In this document: positions 45,686 to 56,457 of the stretch, piece after piece
How positions within the stretch are numbered: the first letter of the stretch is position 1
Layout: each line of letters begins with the position of its first letter
Source of the DNA: Piscinibacter aquaticus
GTDB taxonomy: Bacteria; Pseudomonadota; Gammaproteobacteria; Burkholderiales; Burkholderiaceae_C
Assembly: GCA_007994965.1 (NCBI GenBank)
Contig: VOPW01000001.1
Span: 2,232,001 to 2,296,000 of the forward strand
DNA length: 64,000 bases
Direction of reading: 5' to 3'
Program-made: the position numbers and the translations under genes
Notes under the pieces: generated by a model
Databases searched by the model: none
What the model saw: only the letters and a program-made list of their open reading frames with translations
Told to the model about the DNA's origin: nothing

Positions 45686-47638
45686 TCAGAGCGCGCGGTT
45701 GCTGCGCTCCTCGGCCGCGGTCATCACGCGGATGCATGGGGTATAGCCGTCGTGCACGACGCCGTGCAGATCGGTGCGCTTGTGCGAGCGCATCAGCGAC
45801 AGCAGGAACTGCACGATCTCCCTCGTGATCACCTGCCCCGGCACCAGCGCCGGAATGCCCGGCGGGTACGGCACGATCTGGTCGGCGCAGACGCGGCCGT
45901 CGAGCGCCGCATTGGCGTGTTCGTCCTCGTCGAGCAGCGGGATCAGTTCGCCCTCGCAGTAGAAGGCGTCGCGCGGCAGGTATTTCAGCGCGGTGAAGCG
46001 GGCGATCTCCGGCGCCTTCACCAGCCGCCGCGGCGCCTTGGCCTCGCGCGCCAGGCGCAGCAGCGCATCGTGCAGGCGTGAGACCTTGCTGCGCGTGGTG
46101 CCGATGGTCAGCAGCAGCGTCACGGTGTTGAAGGTCGACTTCTCCACCTGGATGTTGAAGCGCTCGAACAGCACCTGCTGGAACTCGTCGACCGTGAAGC
46201 CGGAGCGCGAGATGTCGACCGTGATCTTGGTCGGGTCGAGCGCGATGCCATCGCCCTGCACTTCCTCGGGCAGCAGTTCGGCCAGCGTCAGCGCCTGGAA
46301 GACGCCGGTGGCGTTGATCGCCTCGCGCAGTTCGGCCGCGAGCTCCAGCGTGCGCTGCAGCAGCTTGTAGCCCTCCATCACCGCCTGCTGCCGGCCGACA
46401 TCCAGGCTGGCGATGATCCCGTACTGCGGGCTGGTCGACGTGTGCATGTTGAAGTTCTCGCGGAACAGATGCGCGTCGAAGTCCGGATCGTTCACATGGA
46501 TCATGCTGGCTGGCTCAGCGCCGTCAGCACCTTGTGGGTGGACTGCGTGGCGTAGTCGGCGCCGGCCTCCAGCGCGGTCGGGCGGAAGGCCGGGTGGAAG
46601 CGCGCATGGGCATACCACGCTTCGTCGATGATCACCTTGATGCCCTTGGCATGCGCGGCCTCGATGATCGGCGGCAGGTCGTAGCGCAGGCCGTCGTAGG
46701 TGCAGGAGGTGAGGATCAGCGCCTTGGCATGCGGGTTGGCCTCGATCGCCGCGAAGAGCGTCCGCTTCGGCACCGGGCCGAACAGGCCGTAGGTGCGATT
46801 CACCGAGCTGTCGAGATACACCGGCCGCGCGCCCGACAGCACCACGCCGTGGTGAACCGACTTGTGGCAGTTGCGGTCGAGCAGCAGCGTGTCGCCCGGC
46901 GCCAGCAGCGTCTGGAAGATCACCTTGTTGGCGGTGGACGTGCCGTTGGTCGCGAAGAAGGTGCGCTGCGCGCCGAAGGCCTGCGCCGCCATCTCCTGCG
47001 CCCGCGCGATCACGCCCTTGGGGTCGAGCAGCGAGTCGAGCATGTCGACCGACACCGAGAGATCGGCGCGCAGCAGGTTCTCGCCGACGAACTCCCGGAA
47101 CGCCGACGACCACGGGCTGCCGCGCAGGCTGTCGCCCGACGAGTGGCCCGGCGTGTGCCAGGGCGTCCTTGGCCATCAGCACGTACTCGCGCAGCGCGTC
47201 GAAGAACGGCGTGCGTGACTTCTCCTGGATCTCCGCCTGGATGATGCGGAACCAGCCGCGCGGGTCGGATTCGTCGCGGATGAAGAAGCCGTCGATCGCC
47301 TCGCGGGTGAGCGCGCCGACCGTCTCCTCGTCGCGCGCGCTGTCGACCAGCACGTAGAGATCGAGCTCCGGCCGCAGCGCATGCAGCGACTGCACCAGCG
47401 CCTCGGCCTGCCAGGGGCGCTCGCCCGCGGCGTCACCGAGACCATCGACGAGCACGCACTGCAGATCACCGTCCTCGCGGGCGATGCGCAGGGCTTCCTC
47501 GGCGCAGTCGGTGCCGCTGAAGGCCGGGCCGCAGGGGTTGTCGAGGCTCTTCGCGGCGGCACCGAGGCCCTTGAGCAGGTTACGGCGGAAGGTGGCGTCC
47601 GAAAGGACGATCAGGACGTGGCTGTGCGGACGTGGCAT
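45686..47638 (-). CDS. Arginine/lysine/ornithine decarboxylase
   Basis: PLP-dependent decarboxylase of about 650 residues. The N-terminal wing is a receiver-like domain ([18 protein letters not shown]), the catalytic domain contains HTPGHSSGD and the PLP Lys in [11 protein letters not shown] with [15 protein letters not shown] preceding it, and the C-terminal domain ends [13 protein letters not shown]. Two frame breaks, both CCWGG: 47158-47163 (an extra base, CCAGGG on the plus strand) and 46510-46513 (CCAG on the coding strand for CCAGG, restoring [11 protein letters not shown]). Which basic amino acid is used cannot be decided here. Divergent from the DUF455 gene. Confidence 0.9.
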   Translation of the reverse strand: MPRPHSHVLIVLSDATFRRNLLKGLGAAAKSLDNPCGPAFSGTDCAEEALRIAREDGDLQCVLVDGLGDAAGERPWQAEALVQSLHALRPELDLYVLVDSARDEETVGALTREAIDGFFIRDESDPRGWFRIIQAEIQEKSRTPFFDALREYVLMAKDALAHAGPLVGRQPARQPVVVGVPGVRRREPAARRSLGVGRHARLAARPQGRDRAGAGDGGAGLRRAAHLLRDQRHVHRQQGDLPDAAGAGRHAAARPQLPQVGSPRRGAVGRAAGVSRQLGESHLRPVRPGAEADALRGDRGQPACQGADPHLLHLRRPALRPAADHRGRACQGHQGDHRRSVVCPCALPPGLPPDRAGGRRRLRHAVHPQGADGAEPASMIHVNDPDFDAHLFRENFNMHTSTSPQYGIIASLDVGRQQAVMEGYKLLQRTLELAAELREAINATGVFQALTLAELLPEEVQGDGIALDPTKITVDISRSGFTVDEFQQVLFERFNIQVEKSTFNTVTLLLTIGTTRSKVSRLHDALLRLAREAKAPRRLVKAPEIARFTALKYLPRDAFYCEGELIPLLDEDEHANAALDGRVCADQIVPYPPGIPALVPGQVITREIVQFLLSLMRSHKRTDLHGVVHDGYTPCIRVMTAAEERSNRAL

Positions 47639-47676
47639 CGTCCGAGTTTATCGAGCGCCCACCGATAATCGCCCCC

Positions 47677-48477
47677 ATGGAACTCCGCGTGGAACTCCGC
47701 GCCCGGGCGCTCGAACTGCTGCAGATCGCCGAACCGGCGGAAAAGGCCAGCGCGGTTCGCACGCTGTTCGAGGCCGGCGGCTGGCAGGTCGACACCGCGG
47801 CGGTGATCGTCGAGCCCGCAGGCTTGCCGGGCCGGCCCGCGCGTCCGGTGCTCGTGCCGCCGAAGGAGGTGCCGACCCGCTCGCCCTTCACGACCGAAGG
47901 CCGCGCCGCGCTGCTGCACTCGATCGCCCACATCGAGTTCAACGCGATCAACCTCGCCCTCGATGCGGTCTGGCGGTTTGCCGGCATGCCGGAGGACTTC
48001 TACCGCGACTGGCTGCGCGTGGCCGCCGAGGAGTCGCTGCACTTCACGCTGTTGCGCGAACACCTGCAGACCCTCGGCCACGACTATGGCGACTTCCCCG
48101 CGCACGACGGCCTGTGGACGATGACGGCGCGCACCGCGCACGACATCGTCGCCCGCATGGCGCTGGTGCCGCGCACGCTGGAGGCGCGCGGGCTGGACGC
48201 CACGCCGCCGCTGCAGGCCAAGCTGGCCAAGGCCGGCGACGCGCAGGCGGTGGCCATCCTCGACGTGATCCTGCGCGACGAGATCGGCCACGTGGCGATC
48301 GGCAACCGCTGGTACCGCCACACCTGCGAACGCGCCGGGCTCGATCCGGTGGCGATCTATCCCGGCCTCGTCGAACGCTACGCCGCGCCAAGGCTGCGCC
48401 CGCCGTTCAACGACGCGGCCCGGCGTGCCGCCGGCTTCAGCGAGGACGAGATCGCCTACCTGACCCGGGCCGTCTGA
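47677..48477 (+). CDS. DUF455 ferritin-like protein
   Basis: 266 residues, intact. The ferritin-like four-helix character is seen in HSIAHIEFNAINLALDAVWRF and WLRVAAEESLHFTLLREHL, each with the E-X2-H type of metal ligands, and a further pair in ILRDEIGHVAIGNRWY. Related proteins of the DUF455 family include a tRNA hydroxylase-like group, but no function is assigned here. ATG at 47677 with a GATAAT-like -10 about 10 bases upstream. The M81 gene starts three bases after its stop. Confidence 0.88.
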   Translation: MELRVELRARALELLQIAEPAEKASAVRTLFEAGGWQVDTAAVIVEPAGLPGRPARPVLVPPKEVPTRSPFTTEGRAALLHSIAHIEFNAINLALDAVWRFAGMPEDFYRDWLRVAAEESLHFTLLREHLQTLGHDYGDFPAHDGLWTMTARTAHDIVARMALVPRTLEARGLDATPPLQAKLAKAGDAQAVAILDVILRDEIGHVAIGNRWYRHTCERAGLDPVAIYPGLVERYAAPRLRPPFNDAARRAAGFSEDEIAYLTRAV

Positions 48478-48479
48478 GC

Positions 48480-49984
48480 ATGCGCATCTTCGTTGCCGGC
48501 TTTCACCACGAGACCAACACCTTCGCGCCCTCGGTGGCCGACTGGGCGGCCTTCGAGGCCGGCGCCGCTACCCGCCGTATGCGCGCGGCGCGGCGATGCT
48601 CGAGCAGATGCGCGGCGGCAGCACGGCCATCGCCGGCTTCGCGCGCGAGGCGCAGCGGCGCGGCTGGACACTGGTGCCGTCGGTCTGGGCGGGCGCGATG
48701 CCGAGCAACCGCATCACGGCCGACGCGTTCGAGCGCATCGCACGCGAAATCGCGGACGACCTGCGCGAAGCCTGGCACGACGGCCTCGCGGGGATCTTCC
48801 TCGACCTGCACGGCGCCGCGGTGGCCGAGGGCGCCGACGACGCCGAAGGCGAACTGCTGGCGCGCCTGCGTGCGATCGTCGGCCCCGACCTCCCGATCGT
48901 CGCCAGCCTCGACCTGCACGCCAACGTGACGCGGCGCATGCTCGCGCTGGCCAGCGGCCTCACGGCCTACCGCACCTATCCGCACGTCGACATGGTGGCC
49001 ACCGGCGGCGTGCGGCGGCGATGCTGGCGCGACGTCTGGCGGAGCCGCGGCGCTGGGTCACGGCCGCCGGGCGCGTGCCGTTCCTGCTGCCACTGAACGC
49101 CCAGTGCACGCTGATGGAGCCGGCGGCATCGGTGATCGCCGAACTGCAGCGCTTCGAGGCACGCAGCGGAGCGGAACTCAGCTTCGCGATGGGTTTCTCG
49201 GCGGCGGACTTCGACGAGTGCGGGCCCGTCGTCTTCGGCCATGGCGTCGATCAGCGCGCGCTCGATCGTGATCTCGAGGCGCTGCACACAATCATCGTCG
49301 AGCGCCGGTCGGACTGGCGCGCGGCTTTCCTCGATCCCGACCGGGCCGTCGAGCGCGCCATCGACGGCCACGCGGCAACGCCGTCCGGTGGTGATCGCCG
49401 ACACGCAGGACAACCCTGGCGCCGGCGGGGACGCCAACACCACAGGGCTGCTGCACGCATTGCTTGCCGCCCGGGCAGGCCATCGGCTCGGCGGCGACGT
49501 TGCGCTCGGCCTGCTGTTCGATCCGGACAGCGCCCATGCGGCCCATGCAGCCGGCCTCGGCGCACGGTTGAACCTGCGGCTCGGCCGGGCTGTCCCGACC
49601 TGGGACGGCACCTTGACCGACCCGCCGGTGACCTGCGAGGCGCGCGTGCTCGTGCTGCACGACGGCACCGTGCCGCTGCACGGCCCGATGACGGCCGGCA
49701 GCACGGCGCGGCTGGGGCCGTGCGCCTGCGTGGAGGTCGAAGGCGTGCGCGTGCTGCTGGCCAGCGCGAAGGCCCAGATGCTCGACCTGGACCTGTTCCG
49801 CTTCCTCGGCACCGAGCCGACCGCGATGCGGCTGCTCGTCGTCAAGAGTTCGGTGCACTTTCGTGCGGCGTTTGCGCCGATCGCCTCCGAGATCCTGGTG
49901 GCCAAGGCCCCCGGGCCGATGCCGGCCGACCCCGGCGACCTGCCCTGGCGGCATCTCGATCCGGGCACCGCGCCGCGGCCCTGA
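48480..49984 (+). CDS. M81 family metallopeptidase (MlrC-like)
   Basis: About 502 residues after repair. The start MRIFVAGFHHETNTFAPSV is the M81/MlrC hallmark, and DLHGAAVAEGADD and SLDLHANVT supply likely metal ligands (Asp-His pairs). The C-terminal MlrC_C domain is present (VVIADTQDNPGAGGDANTTGLL). Three frame breaks, near 48570, 49015 and 49380, none clearly at CCWGG. Family members include microcystin-linked MlrC and various amidohydrolases; the substrate here is unknown. It directly precedes an amino acid ABC system. Confidence 0.87.
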
Positions 49985-50076
49985 GGCGGCGAGGCTGGCA
50001 CGCCGCGCGCTTACACTCCGCGCCACGCCCGAAGACGGATCCGTCCGGGCACCGACCATCCTTCACCGAGGACTTC

Positions 50077-50947
50077 ATGACCACCGCCATCACCACCCGT
50101 CGATTCCTGCAAACCGCCGGCCTGCTCTTCGCCGGCGCCCTGCTCGCCGCCTGCGGCAAGAAGGAGCCTGCCCAGGCACCCGCTGCCGAAGCGCCCGCCT
50201 CGGCCGCCTCCGTCGCCGCCGCCGCCGCCGGCCAAGGTCTACGTGGTGGGCACGGATGCCGCCTACGCGCCGTTCGAGTCGCAGAACGAGAAGGGCGAGA
50301 TCGTCGGCCTGACGATCGACGTGGTGAATGCCGCCGCCGCCAAGGCCGGCATCCAGGTCAAGTTCGTCAATACGCCGTGGGAGGGCATCTTCAATGCCCT
50401 CGCCCAGGGCGACCGCGACATGCTCGCCTCGTCGATCACGATCACCGACGAGCGCAAGCAGACGATGGACTTCACCAACCCCTACTTCGACGCCTACCAG
50501 CTGATCGCCGTGAAGGAGAGCTCGAAGGTCGCCAAGTTCGACGACCTGAAGAAGCTCAAGGTCGGCGTGCAGACCGGCACCACCGGCGACGAGGCGGTGA
50601 CCAAGCTGCTCGGCAAGAACAACACCAACGTCAAGCGCTTCGAGTCGACGCCGCTGGCACTGAAGGAACTGGAAGCCGGCGGCGTGGACGCCGTGGTGGC
50701 CGACAACGGCGTGGTCGTGAACTACGTGACCAACAACCCCGGCGCCAAGTTCAAGACCGTCAGCGACAAGGCCTTCGTGCCGGAGCAGTACGGCTTCGCG
50801 GTGAAGAAGGGCAATACCGAGCTGCTCGAGAAGCTGAACAAGGGCCTGGCCGACATCAAGGCCGACGGCACCTACGACCAGATCTACGCCAAGTATTTCG
50901 GCGCCGCTCCGGCCGCCGCGGCACCGGCCTCGGCCGCCTCGAAGTAA
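50077..50947 (+). CDS. Amino acid ABC transporter substrate-binding lipoprotein
   Basis: PAAT-family periplasmic binding protein, about 290 residues. A lipobox is present (LLFAGALLAACGKKEP, Cys about residue 26), followed by an Ala/Pro linker and the binding domain (VYVVGTDAAYAPFESQNEKGE, ITITDERKQTMDFTNPYFDAY). Frame changes in the Ala/Pro linker near 50222, a GCC repeat. The C-terminus has a second Ala-rich stretch. The permease gene follows at 50964, 16 bases downstream. Confidence 0.92.
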
Positions 50948-50963
50948 AGCGGGCGCGGCGCGC

Positions 50964-51716
50964 GTGGACCTTCGCTGGGAGATCCTCGCCGGCTACGGGC
51001 CGTTGTTCCTCAACGGCCTGTGGATGACGGTGCAGCTCACCATCGTCTCGATCGGCGCCGGCCTCGTGCTCGGCGTGCTGCTCGGGCTGGTCAGCAGTTC
51101 ACGTGACGCCCCACCGCCGAAATCCGCCGCGCTGGCACGGCTGCTCAAGGCCGTGCGCGGCGTGACAGTGGCCTACGTGGCCTTCTTCCGCGGCACGCCG
51201 CTGTTCGTGCAGATCCTGCTGGTGCACTTCGCGCTGATGCCGGCGCTGGTGCATCCGGATACCGGCTTGCTGCTGGCCGGCGAGGCCGCGCGCGAGTTCC
51301 GCCAGAACCACGGCGCCTTCTTCTCCGGCGCGCTGGCAATGACGCTCAACGCCGGCGCCTACATCTCGGAGATCTTCCGCGCCGGCATCCAGAGCATCCA
51401 TACCGGCCAGACACAGGCCGCCTACAGCCTCGGCCTCACCCATGCGCAGGCCATGCGCTTCGTCGTGCTGCCGCAGGCCTTCCGGCGCATGGTGCCGGCG
51501 CTGGTCAACGAGGGCGTGACCCTCATCAAGGACTCGTCGCTCGTCTCCGCCATCGGTCTGGCCGAATTGGCTCTGGCGGCGCGCACCGTCGCCGGCGCGT
51601 ACTCCCGCTATTGGGAGCCCTACACCGCCATATCTGCCGTCTACACGGTGCTGACGCTCACGCTGTCGATGCTCGCCAAGCGCCTCGAAGCGCCCTCCCA
51701 CCTGCGCGGCCGTTGA
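50964..51716 (+). CDS. Amino acid ABC transporter permease (HisM/GlnP type)
   Basis: 250 residues, intact, with about five membrane helices. The N-terminal LFLNGLWMTVQLTIVSIGAGLVLG and the cytoplasmic coupling loop AYSLGLTHAQAMRFVVLPQAFRRM (EAA motif region) are typical. The start ATG is not seen; the GTG at 50964 (GTGGACCTTCGCTGG) is used. No ATPase gene follows, because a porin gene comes next, so the ATP-binding subunit must be elsewhere. Confidence 0.93.
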   Translation: MDLRWEILAGYGPLFLNGLWMTVQLTIVSIGAGLVLGVLLGLVSSSRDAPPPKSAALARLLKAVRGVTVAYVAFFRGTPLFVQILLVHFALMPALVHPDTGLLLAGEAAREFRQNHGAFFSGALAMTLNAGAYISEIFRAGIQSIHTGQTQAAYSLGLTHAQAMRFVVLPQAFRRMVPALVNEGVTLIKDSSLVSAIGLAELALAARTVAGAYSRYWEPYTAISAVYTVLTLTLSMLAKRLEAPSHLRGR

Positions 51717-51854
51717 CCGTTTGTCGCGTTGTTGTGGCTCCGGCGCAACGCGACCTGGGGTTTTCCTCGATCTGTCATCTACCATTGGTCACCTCGTTCC
51801 GGGGGCCGTCGGTCACCCGGGTGTGTGTTGCGAATGAAGACCAAAAGGATCTAC

Positions 51855-52851
51855 ATGAAGCGCTCTCTCTTCCTGGCCGCCGTGGCCACCCTGGCCGGCA
51901 CCTCTGCCCTGGCCCAAAGCAGCGTCACCATCTATGGCCGTCTGAATGAGACGGTCGAGCGCCAGAAGGATGGCGATACCAGCATCACCGCGCTGCAGAA
52001 CAACGCCTCGCGTATCGGCTTCAAGGGCACCGAAGACCTGGGCGGCGGCCTGAAGGCTTCGTTCCTGCTCGAGCACGGCTTCAACGCCGACACCGGCGCA
52101 GCCTCCGGCGCGTTCTGGGGTCGTGAGCTGGGTCGCCCTGGAAGGCGGCTTCGGTCGCGTTCGCCTGGGCAACATGGGCCCGACCGCTGCCTACTTCGCG
52201 ACGGCCGACTACATCAGCATGCACAACCACGACACCGGTACGTCGTCGGATGCGTTCTACCTGTACCCCGGCGACGCCCGCAACATGATCGCGTACAACA
52301 CGCCGACCATCAGCGGCTTCACGGGCGAACTGCAGTACGGCCTGAAGGAGACCAACGCTGCCGACACCCGCGGCACCCTCGTGCTGGCCGGCAACTACGT
52401 CGGCGGCCCGCTGCACCTCGGCGCGGCCTACGTGTCGGCCCCGTCGGACAACGCCACCAAGACGGGCAAGGCCACGGAGTTCGGTCTGCGCGCGCTGTAC
52501 GAAATGGGCGCCATCACCGTGGGCGCGTACTACATCGCCAACAAGGACGATGATGGTGCCGGCGTCGAGCTGAAGCGCAACGCCTATCGCCTGTCGGCCA
52601 TGTACGCCATGGGCGCCAGCGAGTTCCACGCCAACGTCGGCGTGGCGGGCAAGATCAAGGCCAACGGCACGACGGTCGACGACTCGAACGCCACCCAGTT
52701 CACCCTGGGCTACAACTACAACCTGAGCAAGCGCACCAAGGTGTACGGCTTCTACACCCAGGTGGACAACAAGGCGAACGCCGGCTACAGCGTCAGCGCG
52801 CTGGGCAACAAGTTCTCCTCGTTCGCCGCTGGCGTGCGCCACAACTTCTGA
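51855..52851 (+). CDS. Trimeric Gram-negative porin
   Basis: Outer-membrane 16-stranded beta-barrel porin of the Burkholderiales type, about 332 residues. Signal peptide MKRSLFLAAVATLAGTSALAQ, then SSVTIYGRLNETVE (typical first strand). The closing strand ends AAGVRHNF with the C-terminal Phe needed for outer-membrane assembly. The frame breaks near 52128 (two bases missing; repaired GRESWVALEGGFGRVRLGNM). ATG at 51855 is preferred over 51837 because AAAAGGA lies about seven bases before it. A terminator follows at 52874. Confidence 0.92.
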
Positions 52852-52873
52852 TCCCGGAAGTTCACAGCGTCTG

Positions 52874-52906
52874 AAAGGGCCGGTCGAAAGACCGGCCCTT
52901 TTCTTT
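52874..52906 (+). terminator. Rho-independent terminator of the porin gene
   Basis: A hairpin with stem GGGCCGGTC / GACCGGCCC, a GAAA loop and a following TTTTC run, 23 bases after the porin stop. Confidence 0.9.
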
Positions 52907-52923
52907 GCCGGAACGCAACCGCG

Positions 52924-53517
52924 TCAGCCGAGGAAGTAGCGCTTCAGCCCGGCGAGGATCATCTCCACCGCGATCGCGGTGAGAACCGAGCCCATCAGCT
53001 TTTCGACGGCGGCCACCACCGAGTCACCGAGCAGCCGGCGGATGCGTTCGCACAGCAGCAGCACCGCGCCGGAGACGGCCATCGCCACCGTCAGCGCCGC
53101 CACCCAGGTCAGCACGCGCTCGGGCTGGCGCGAGGCCAGCAGCAGCACCGTGGCCATCGCCGAGGGCCCGGCCAGCAAGGGCACCGCCAGCGGGAAGATC
53201 AGCGGCTCCTTGCCCTCGGGCATGCCGTAGACCCCGCCTTCGTGACCGAAGATCATGCGGATCGCCACCATCAGCAGGATCACGCCGCCGGCCACTTCCA
53301 GCGAGCGTTCCGACAGGTGCATGACGCGCAGGAAGGCTTCGCCGGCAAACATGAAGCCGAGCAGCACGACGAAGGCGATGCCTACCTCGCGCACCGCCAC
53401 GCGGCGCCGACGCTCCTTCGGCACGCCATTCATGATGGGAATGAAGATCGGCAGGCTGCCCAGCGGATCGAGCACGAGCAGCAGCAGGATCAGGGCGGAG
53501 AGAAAGCTGTGGTCCAT
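52924..53517 (-). CDS. MarC family membrane protein
   Basis: 197 residues, intact, six hydrophobic spans. The start FLSALILLLLVLDPLGSLPIF and the segment FPLAVPLLAGPSAMATVLLL with NPLG-like and GP motifs are typical of the UPF0056/MarC family, once thought to be linked to multiple antibiotic resistance but without demonstrated transport. Convergent with the porin, ending 18 bases after its terminator. Confidence 0.9.
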   Translation of the reverse strand: MDHSFLSALILLLLVLDPLGSLPIFIPIMNGVPKERRRRVAVREVGIAFVVLLGFMFAGEAFLRVMHLSERSLEVAGGVILLMVAIRMIFGHEGGVYGMPEGKEPLIFPLAVPLLAGPSAMATVLLLASRQPERVLTWVAALTVAMAVSGAVLLLCERIRRLLGDSVVAAVEKLMGSVLTAIAVEMILAGLKRYFLG

Positions 53518-53627
53518 GGGGGCGGGATTGTGAGGCAGCGCCGGCCCTGGCCCGCCGATGGCTCCATCGGGCGATGCCGCGCCGCCGCTGAAAACGAACA
53601 CTGGCGGCTCATGCTGGAGTTGCCCCC

Positions 53628-54660
53628 ATGCTTCCCGACGAAGATCCGCGCCACGAGGCCAGCGCACCGCTGCTGCCCGCCGCCTTCCTGATCCCGCTGC
53701 TGCTCGCGCTGCTGGCCTGGTCGCTGCTCGTTCCCGCGCAGGCCGCCGAGCGTCGCGGCCGGCTGACGATCGAACTGCAGCTCGACGGCAGCAGCCGCTG
53801 GCAGGACGGCGCCGACGAAAGCCGCACCACGCTGAAGCGCCGCTACCGCGTCGTCACTGGCTGCAGCCGGTAGGCGATCCGATGGACGTCAACACCAAGG
53901 CGCCGGACTACGCCCAAAAAGATGGCCGCCCGCGCGAAGACGGTCCAGGCCCGCGTCGCGCAGGCGCAGGCGCGCCATGGCAGCGCGCCGCCGCCGATGG
54001 ACATGGCCCGCCAGATGGAGCTGGCACGGCAGGCACAGGCCACCTGCGGCAACGATCGTGATTGCCTGATGCGTGTGCTGGCGCCGCAAATGGCCGCGCA
54101 GGTCACGCCGGATGCGGCGCAACAAGCCCGTCTGGTGCGGCATGCCAAGACAGCCTCCGCCAAGGACGACGCAGAGAGCGACGCCGAAGGCGCGCGCTTC
54201 CAGACCTTCCAGGGCATGGATCGCTGCGGCGCCAGCGTCGAGGTGCAGGTCGAGGAGACCATCGAGGGCAAGTACGCCGACGTGCAGGGCCCCGTCGCCT
54301 GGCGCGTGGTCCGCAGCGGCGCCCAGCCGCCCACCGCCGACGAACTGCGCCTCCTCTGCCTCGGCCACAGCCTGGTGCTCGACCGCCGCAGCGGCGCCAT
54401 CACCACCGACGCCGGCTTCGGCCTGACCGAGCCCATGGTGACCTCGGTGCACACCGAGCGCGGGCGCAGCAGCACCAGCGTCGACCGGCTCGGCTCGCTG
54501 GCCGCTGTCTCGCAGTGGATGGCCGAGCGAACCCGCCAGGGCGCCGCGGGCCGGCAGCGCGACGGCCACGCTGCCGATGGTCTCGTCGCGCGAGGCCGGC
54601 CGCGGCCGCACCGAAGGCGGCGTGAAGGCCACGCTGAGCTGGAAGTTCGAGGAACTCTGA
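53628..54660 (+). CDS. Secreted or membrane-anchored hypothetical protein
   Basis: About 344 residues, family not recognised. The N-terminus is one hydrophobic segment (FLIPLLLALLAWSLLVPAQAAE) that may be a signal peptide or anchor. The body has polar segments (LTIELQLDGSSRWQDGADESR, MARQMELARQAQATCGNDRDCLMR, FQGMDRCGASVEVQVEETIEGKY) with several Cys. Frame breaks: 53857-53860 (CTGG for CCTGG, restoring VVTWLQPVGD), 53917-53921 (five A for four) and near 54560. The repaired end reads VKATLSWKFEEL. It precedes the hemerythrin-like gene by 110 bases. Confidence 0.65.
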
Positions 54661-54770
54661 CGCACTCCCCTTCCGGGGTGGCCCGCCGAATGGCTCCTGT
54701 GGCCGATGCCGCGCGGCGCCCCGGCCGGAACACTGCAAACCCTGACGACAAGACAACACGAGGACACGAC

Positions 54771-55508
54771 ATGACCACTGCCACTCCCTCCCGCCCCGCC
54801 GCGACGCCCGCCACTTCTGCCCAGCGCCTGGATCTGTACGTCGGCATCCACAAGGCCTTGCGCCACTTCATGACCGATACGCTGCACCGCATCGGCCGCA
54901 TGGATGCGAACGATGCCGATGACCGGCGCCGCACGCTCGCCCAGTTCGAATCGTTGATGGACCTCTGCGAGCAGCACGTGCACCACGAGAACGACTTCGT
55001 GCATGCCGCGATCGAGGCCCGGCAGCCGCGCGGCGCGGCGCGCACCGCCGACGACCACGTCGAGCACATCGCCCACATCGCCGCGCTGCGCGACGAGGCC
55101 CGCTCGCTGGAGCAGGCCGAACCGTCGGCCCGCGCGTCGATGGCGCTGCGCCTGTACCGCCACCTGGCGCTGTTCGTTGCCGACAACTTCCAGCACATGA
55201 ACGTCGAGGAGACGCAGAACAACGCCGCGCTGTGGGCGAACTACCGCGACGACGAACTGATGGCGCTGCACCACCGCATCGTCTCCAGCCTGCCGCCGGA
55301 AGAGAACCTGATGGTGATGCGCTGGATGATCCCGGCGAGCACCCCGGCCGAGCGCGCAGGCACTCGGGGTATGCGGGCCGGCGCGCCGGCCGAGGCCTTC
55401 GCCGCGGTGATCGATGCCGTGCGCCCGCACCTCGACGACCACGCCTGGGACCGGCTCGCCCGCGCGCTCGGCATTCCGCAGCAGCCCGGCCTGTGCCACT
55501 TCGGCTGA
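54771..55508 (+). CDS. Hemerythrin-like HHE domain protein
   Basis: 245 residues, intact. A four-helix bundle with di-iron ligands is suggested by HKALRHFMTD, HVHHENDFVH, HVEHIAHIAAL and FQHMNVEE, giving repeated His and HXXXE patterns. Oxygen or nitric-oxide binding, iron storage or repair roles are known for such domains, so a specific function cannot be chosen. The downstream diheme cytochrome starts 22 bases later, suggesting co-expression. Cytoplasmic: no signal peptide seen. Confidence 0.82.
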   Translation: MTTATPSRPAATPATSAQRLDLYVGIHKALRHFMTDTLHRIGRMDANDADDRRRTLAQFESLMDLCEQHVHHENDFVHAAIEARQPRGAARTADDHVEHIAHIAALRDEARSLEQAEPSARASMALRLYRHLALFVADNFQHMNVEETQNNAALWANYRDDELMALHHRIVSSLPPEENLMVMRWMIPASTPAERAGTRGMRAGAPAEAFAAVIDAVRPHLDDHAWDRLARALGIPQQPGLCHFG

Positions 55509-55530
55509 GCCGGCCCGCGAGGAGATCCCC

Positions 55531-56435
55531 ATGAAGCTCTGGCTCCGCCGCGCGGGCATCGGCCTGCTCGTCCTGGTCGTGGTGCTCGCCGCCGCGATCG
55601 CCCTGCTCGTCGCCAACGGCCACCGAAAGGCCGAACGTCGCATCGACATCGCCGCCGCCGGCGTACCGGAGCGCGGCGATGCGGCCGCCATCGAGCGCGG
55701 CGGCTACCTGTTCCGCTCGCGCGGCTGCACCGATTGCCACGGCCGCGACGGTGGCGGCCTGACCTTCGTCGACGACGGCAAGGGCCTGCACCTGCACGCG
55801 CCCAACATCACGCCGGCCGCCGGCTCGGTGGTGGCCTCGTACCGCATGGACGACTGGGACCGCGCCATCCGCCACGGCGTGGCGCCCGGCGGCCGGCCGC
55901 TGCTGATCATGCCCAGCGAGGACTACAACCGCCTCACCAACGACGACTTCGCTGCGCTGGTGGCCTACCTGCGCCAGATGCCGCCGGCCGCAGGCGGCCC
56001 GGCCGAGCTGCGGCTGCCGATGGTCGTGCGTGCGCTGTACGGCGCCGGCATCGTGCGCGACGCCGCCGAGAAGATCGACCACGCGAAGGCGCCTTCCGCG
56101 CCGGTGCCCGAGGCGGTCACGGCCGAGCACGGCGCCTACGTGGCCAATGCCTGCATCGGCTGCCACGGCGCTGCGCTCCAAGGCGGCCGCATTCCCGGCG
56201 CACCGCCCAGTGGCCGCCCGCGGCGCGCCTCGCGCCCGGCGAAGGCTCGGTGATGGCGCGGTATGCCGACGCCAAGGCCTTCGTCGCGATGATGCGCAGC
56301 GGCACGCGCCCGGACGGCAGCGCGGTCAGCACGGTGATGCCCTTCGGTGCGCTGCGCGAAATGAGCGACGTCGACCTCGAGGCGCTGTACCTGCACCTCA
56401 AGGGGCTGTCGGCGCAGATGGCGGCTTCGCGCTGA
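55531..56435 (+). CDS. Diheme cytochrome c
   Basis: About 301 residues. An N-terminal hydrophobic anchor (GIGLLVLVVVLAAAIALLVANG) exports the protein; two c-type heme sites follow, CTDCH (about residue 67) and CIGCH (about residue 211), each in a cytochrome c domain. Distal Met candidates lie in LLIMPSED and VMPFGALRE. The frame breaks near 56208 (CCCC read as CCC; repaired GAPPQWPPAARLAPGEGS). GAGGAGAT is a strong ribosome site. Electron donor and acceptor unknown; the hemerythrin-like gene upstream is a possible functional partner. Confidence 0.88.
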
Positions 56436-56457
56436 CGCGCCACCCTCGGAGAAGCCC

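Noticed and set aside
48493..51027. One long frame covering the M81 peptidase and the ABC binding protein
   Set aside because: The peptidase and lipoprotein each have their own start and stop; the long frame only reflects frame breaks inside the peptidase.
50077..51716. A complete ABC transporter
   Set aside because: Only binding protein and permease are present; the next gene is a porin, so no ATPase is encoded locally.
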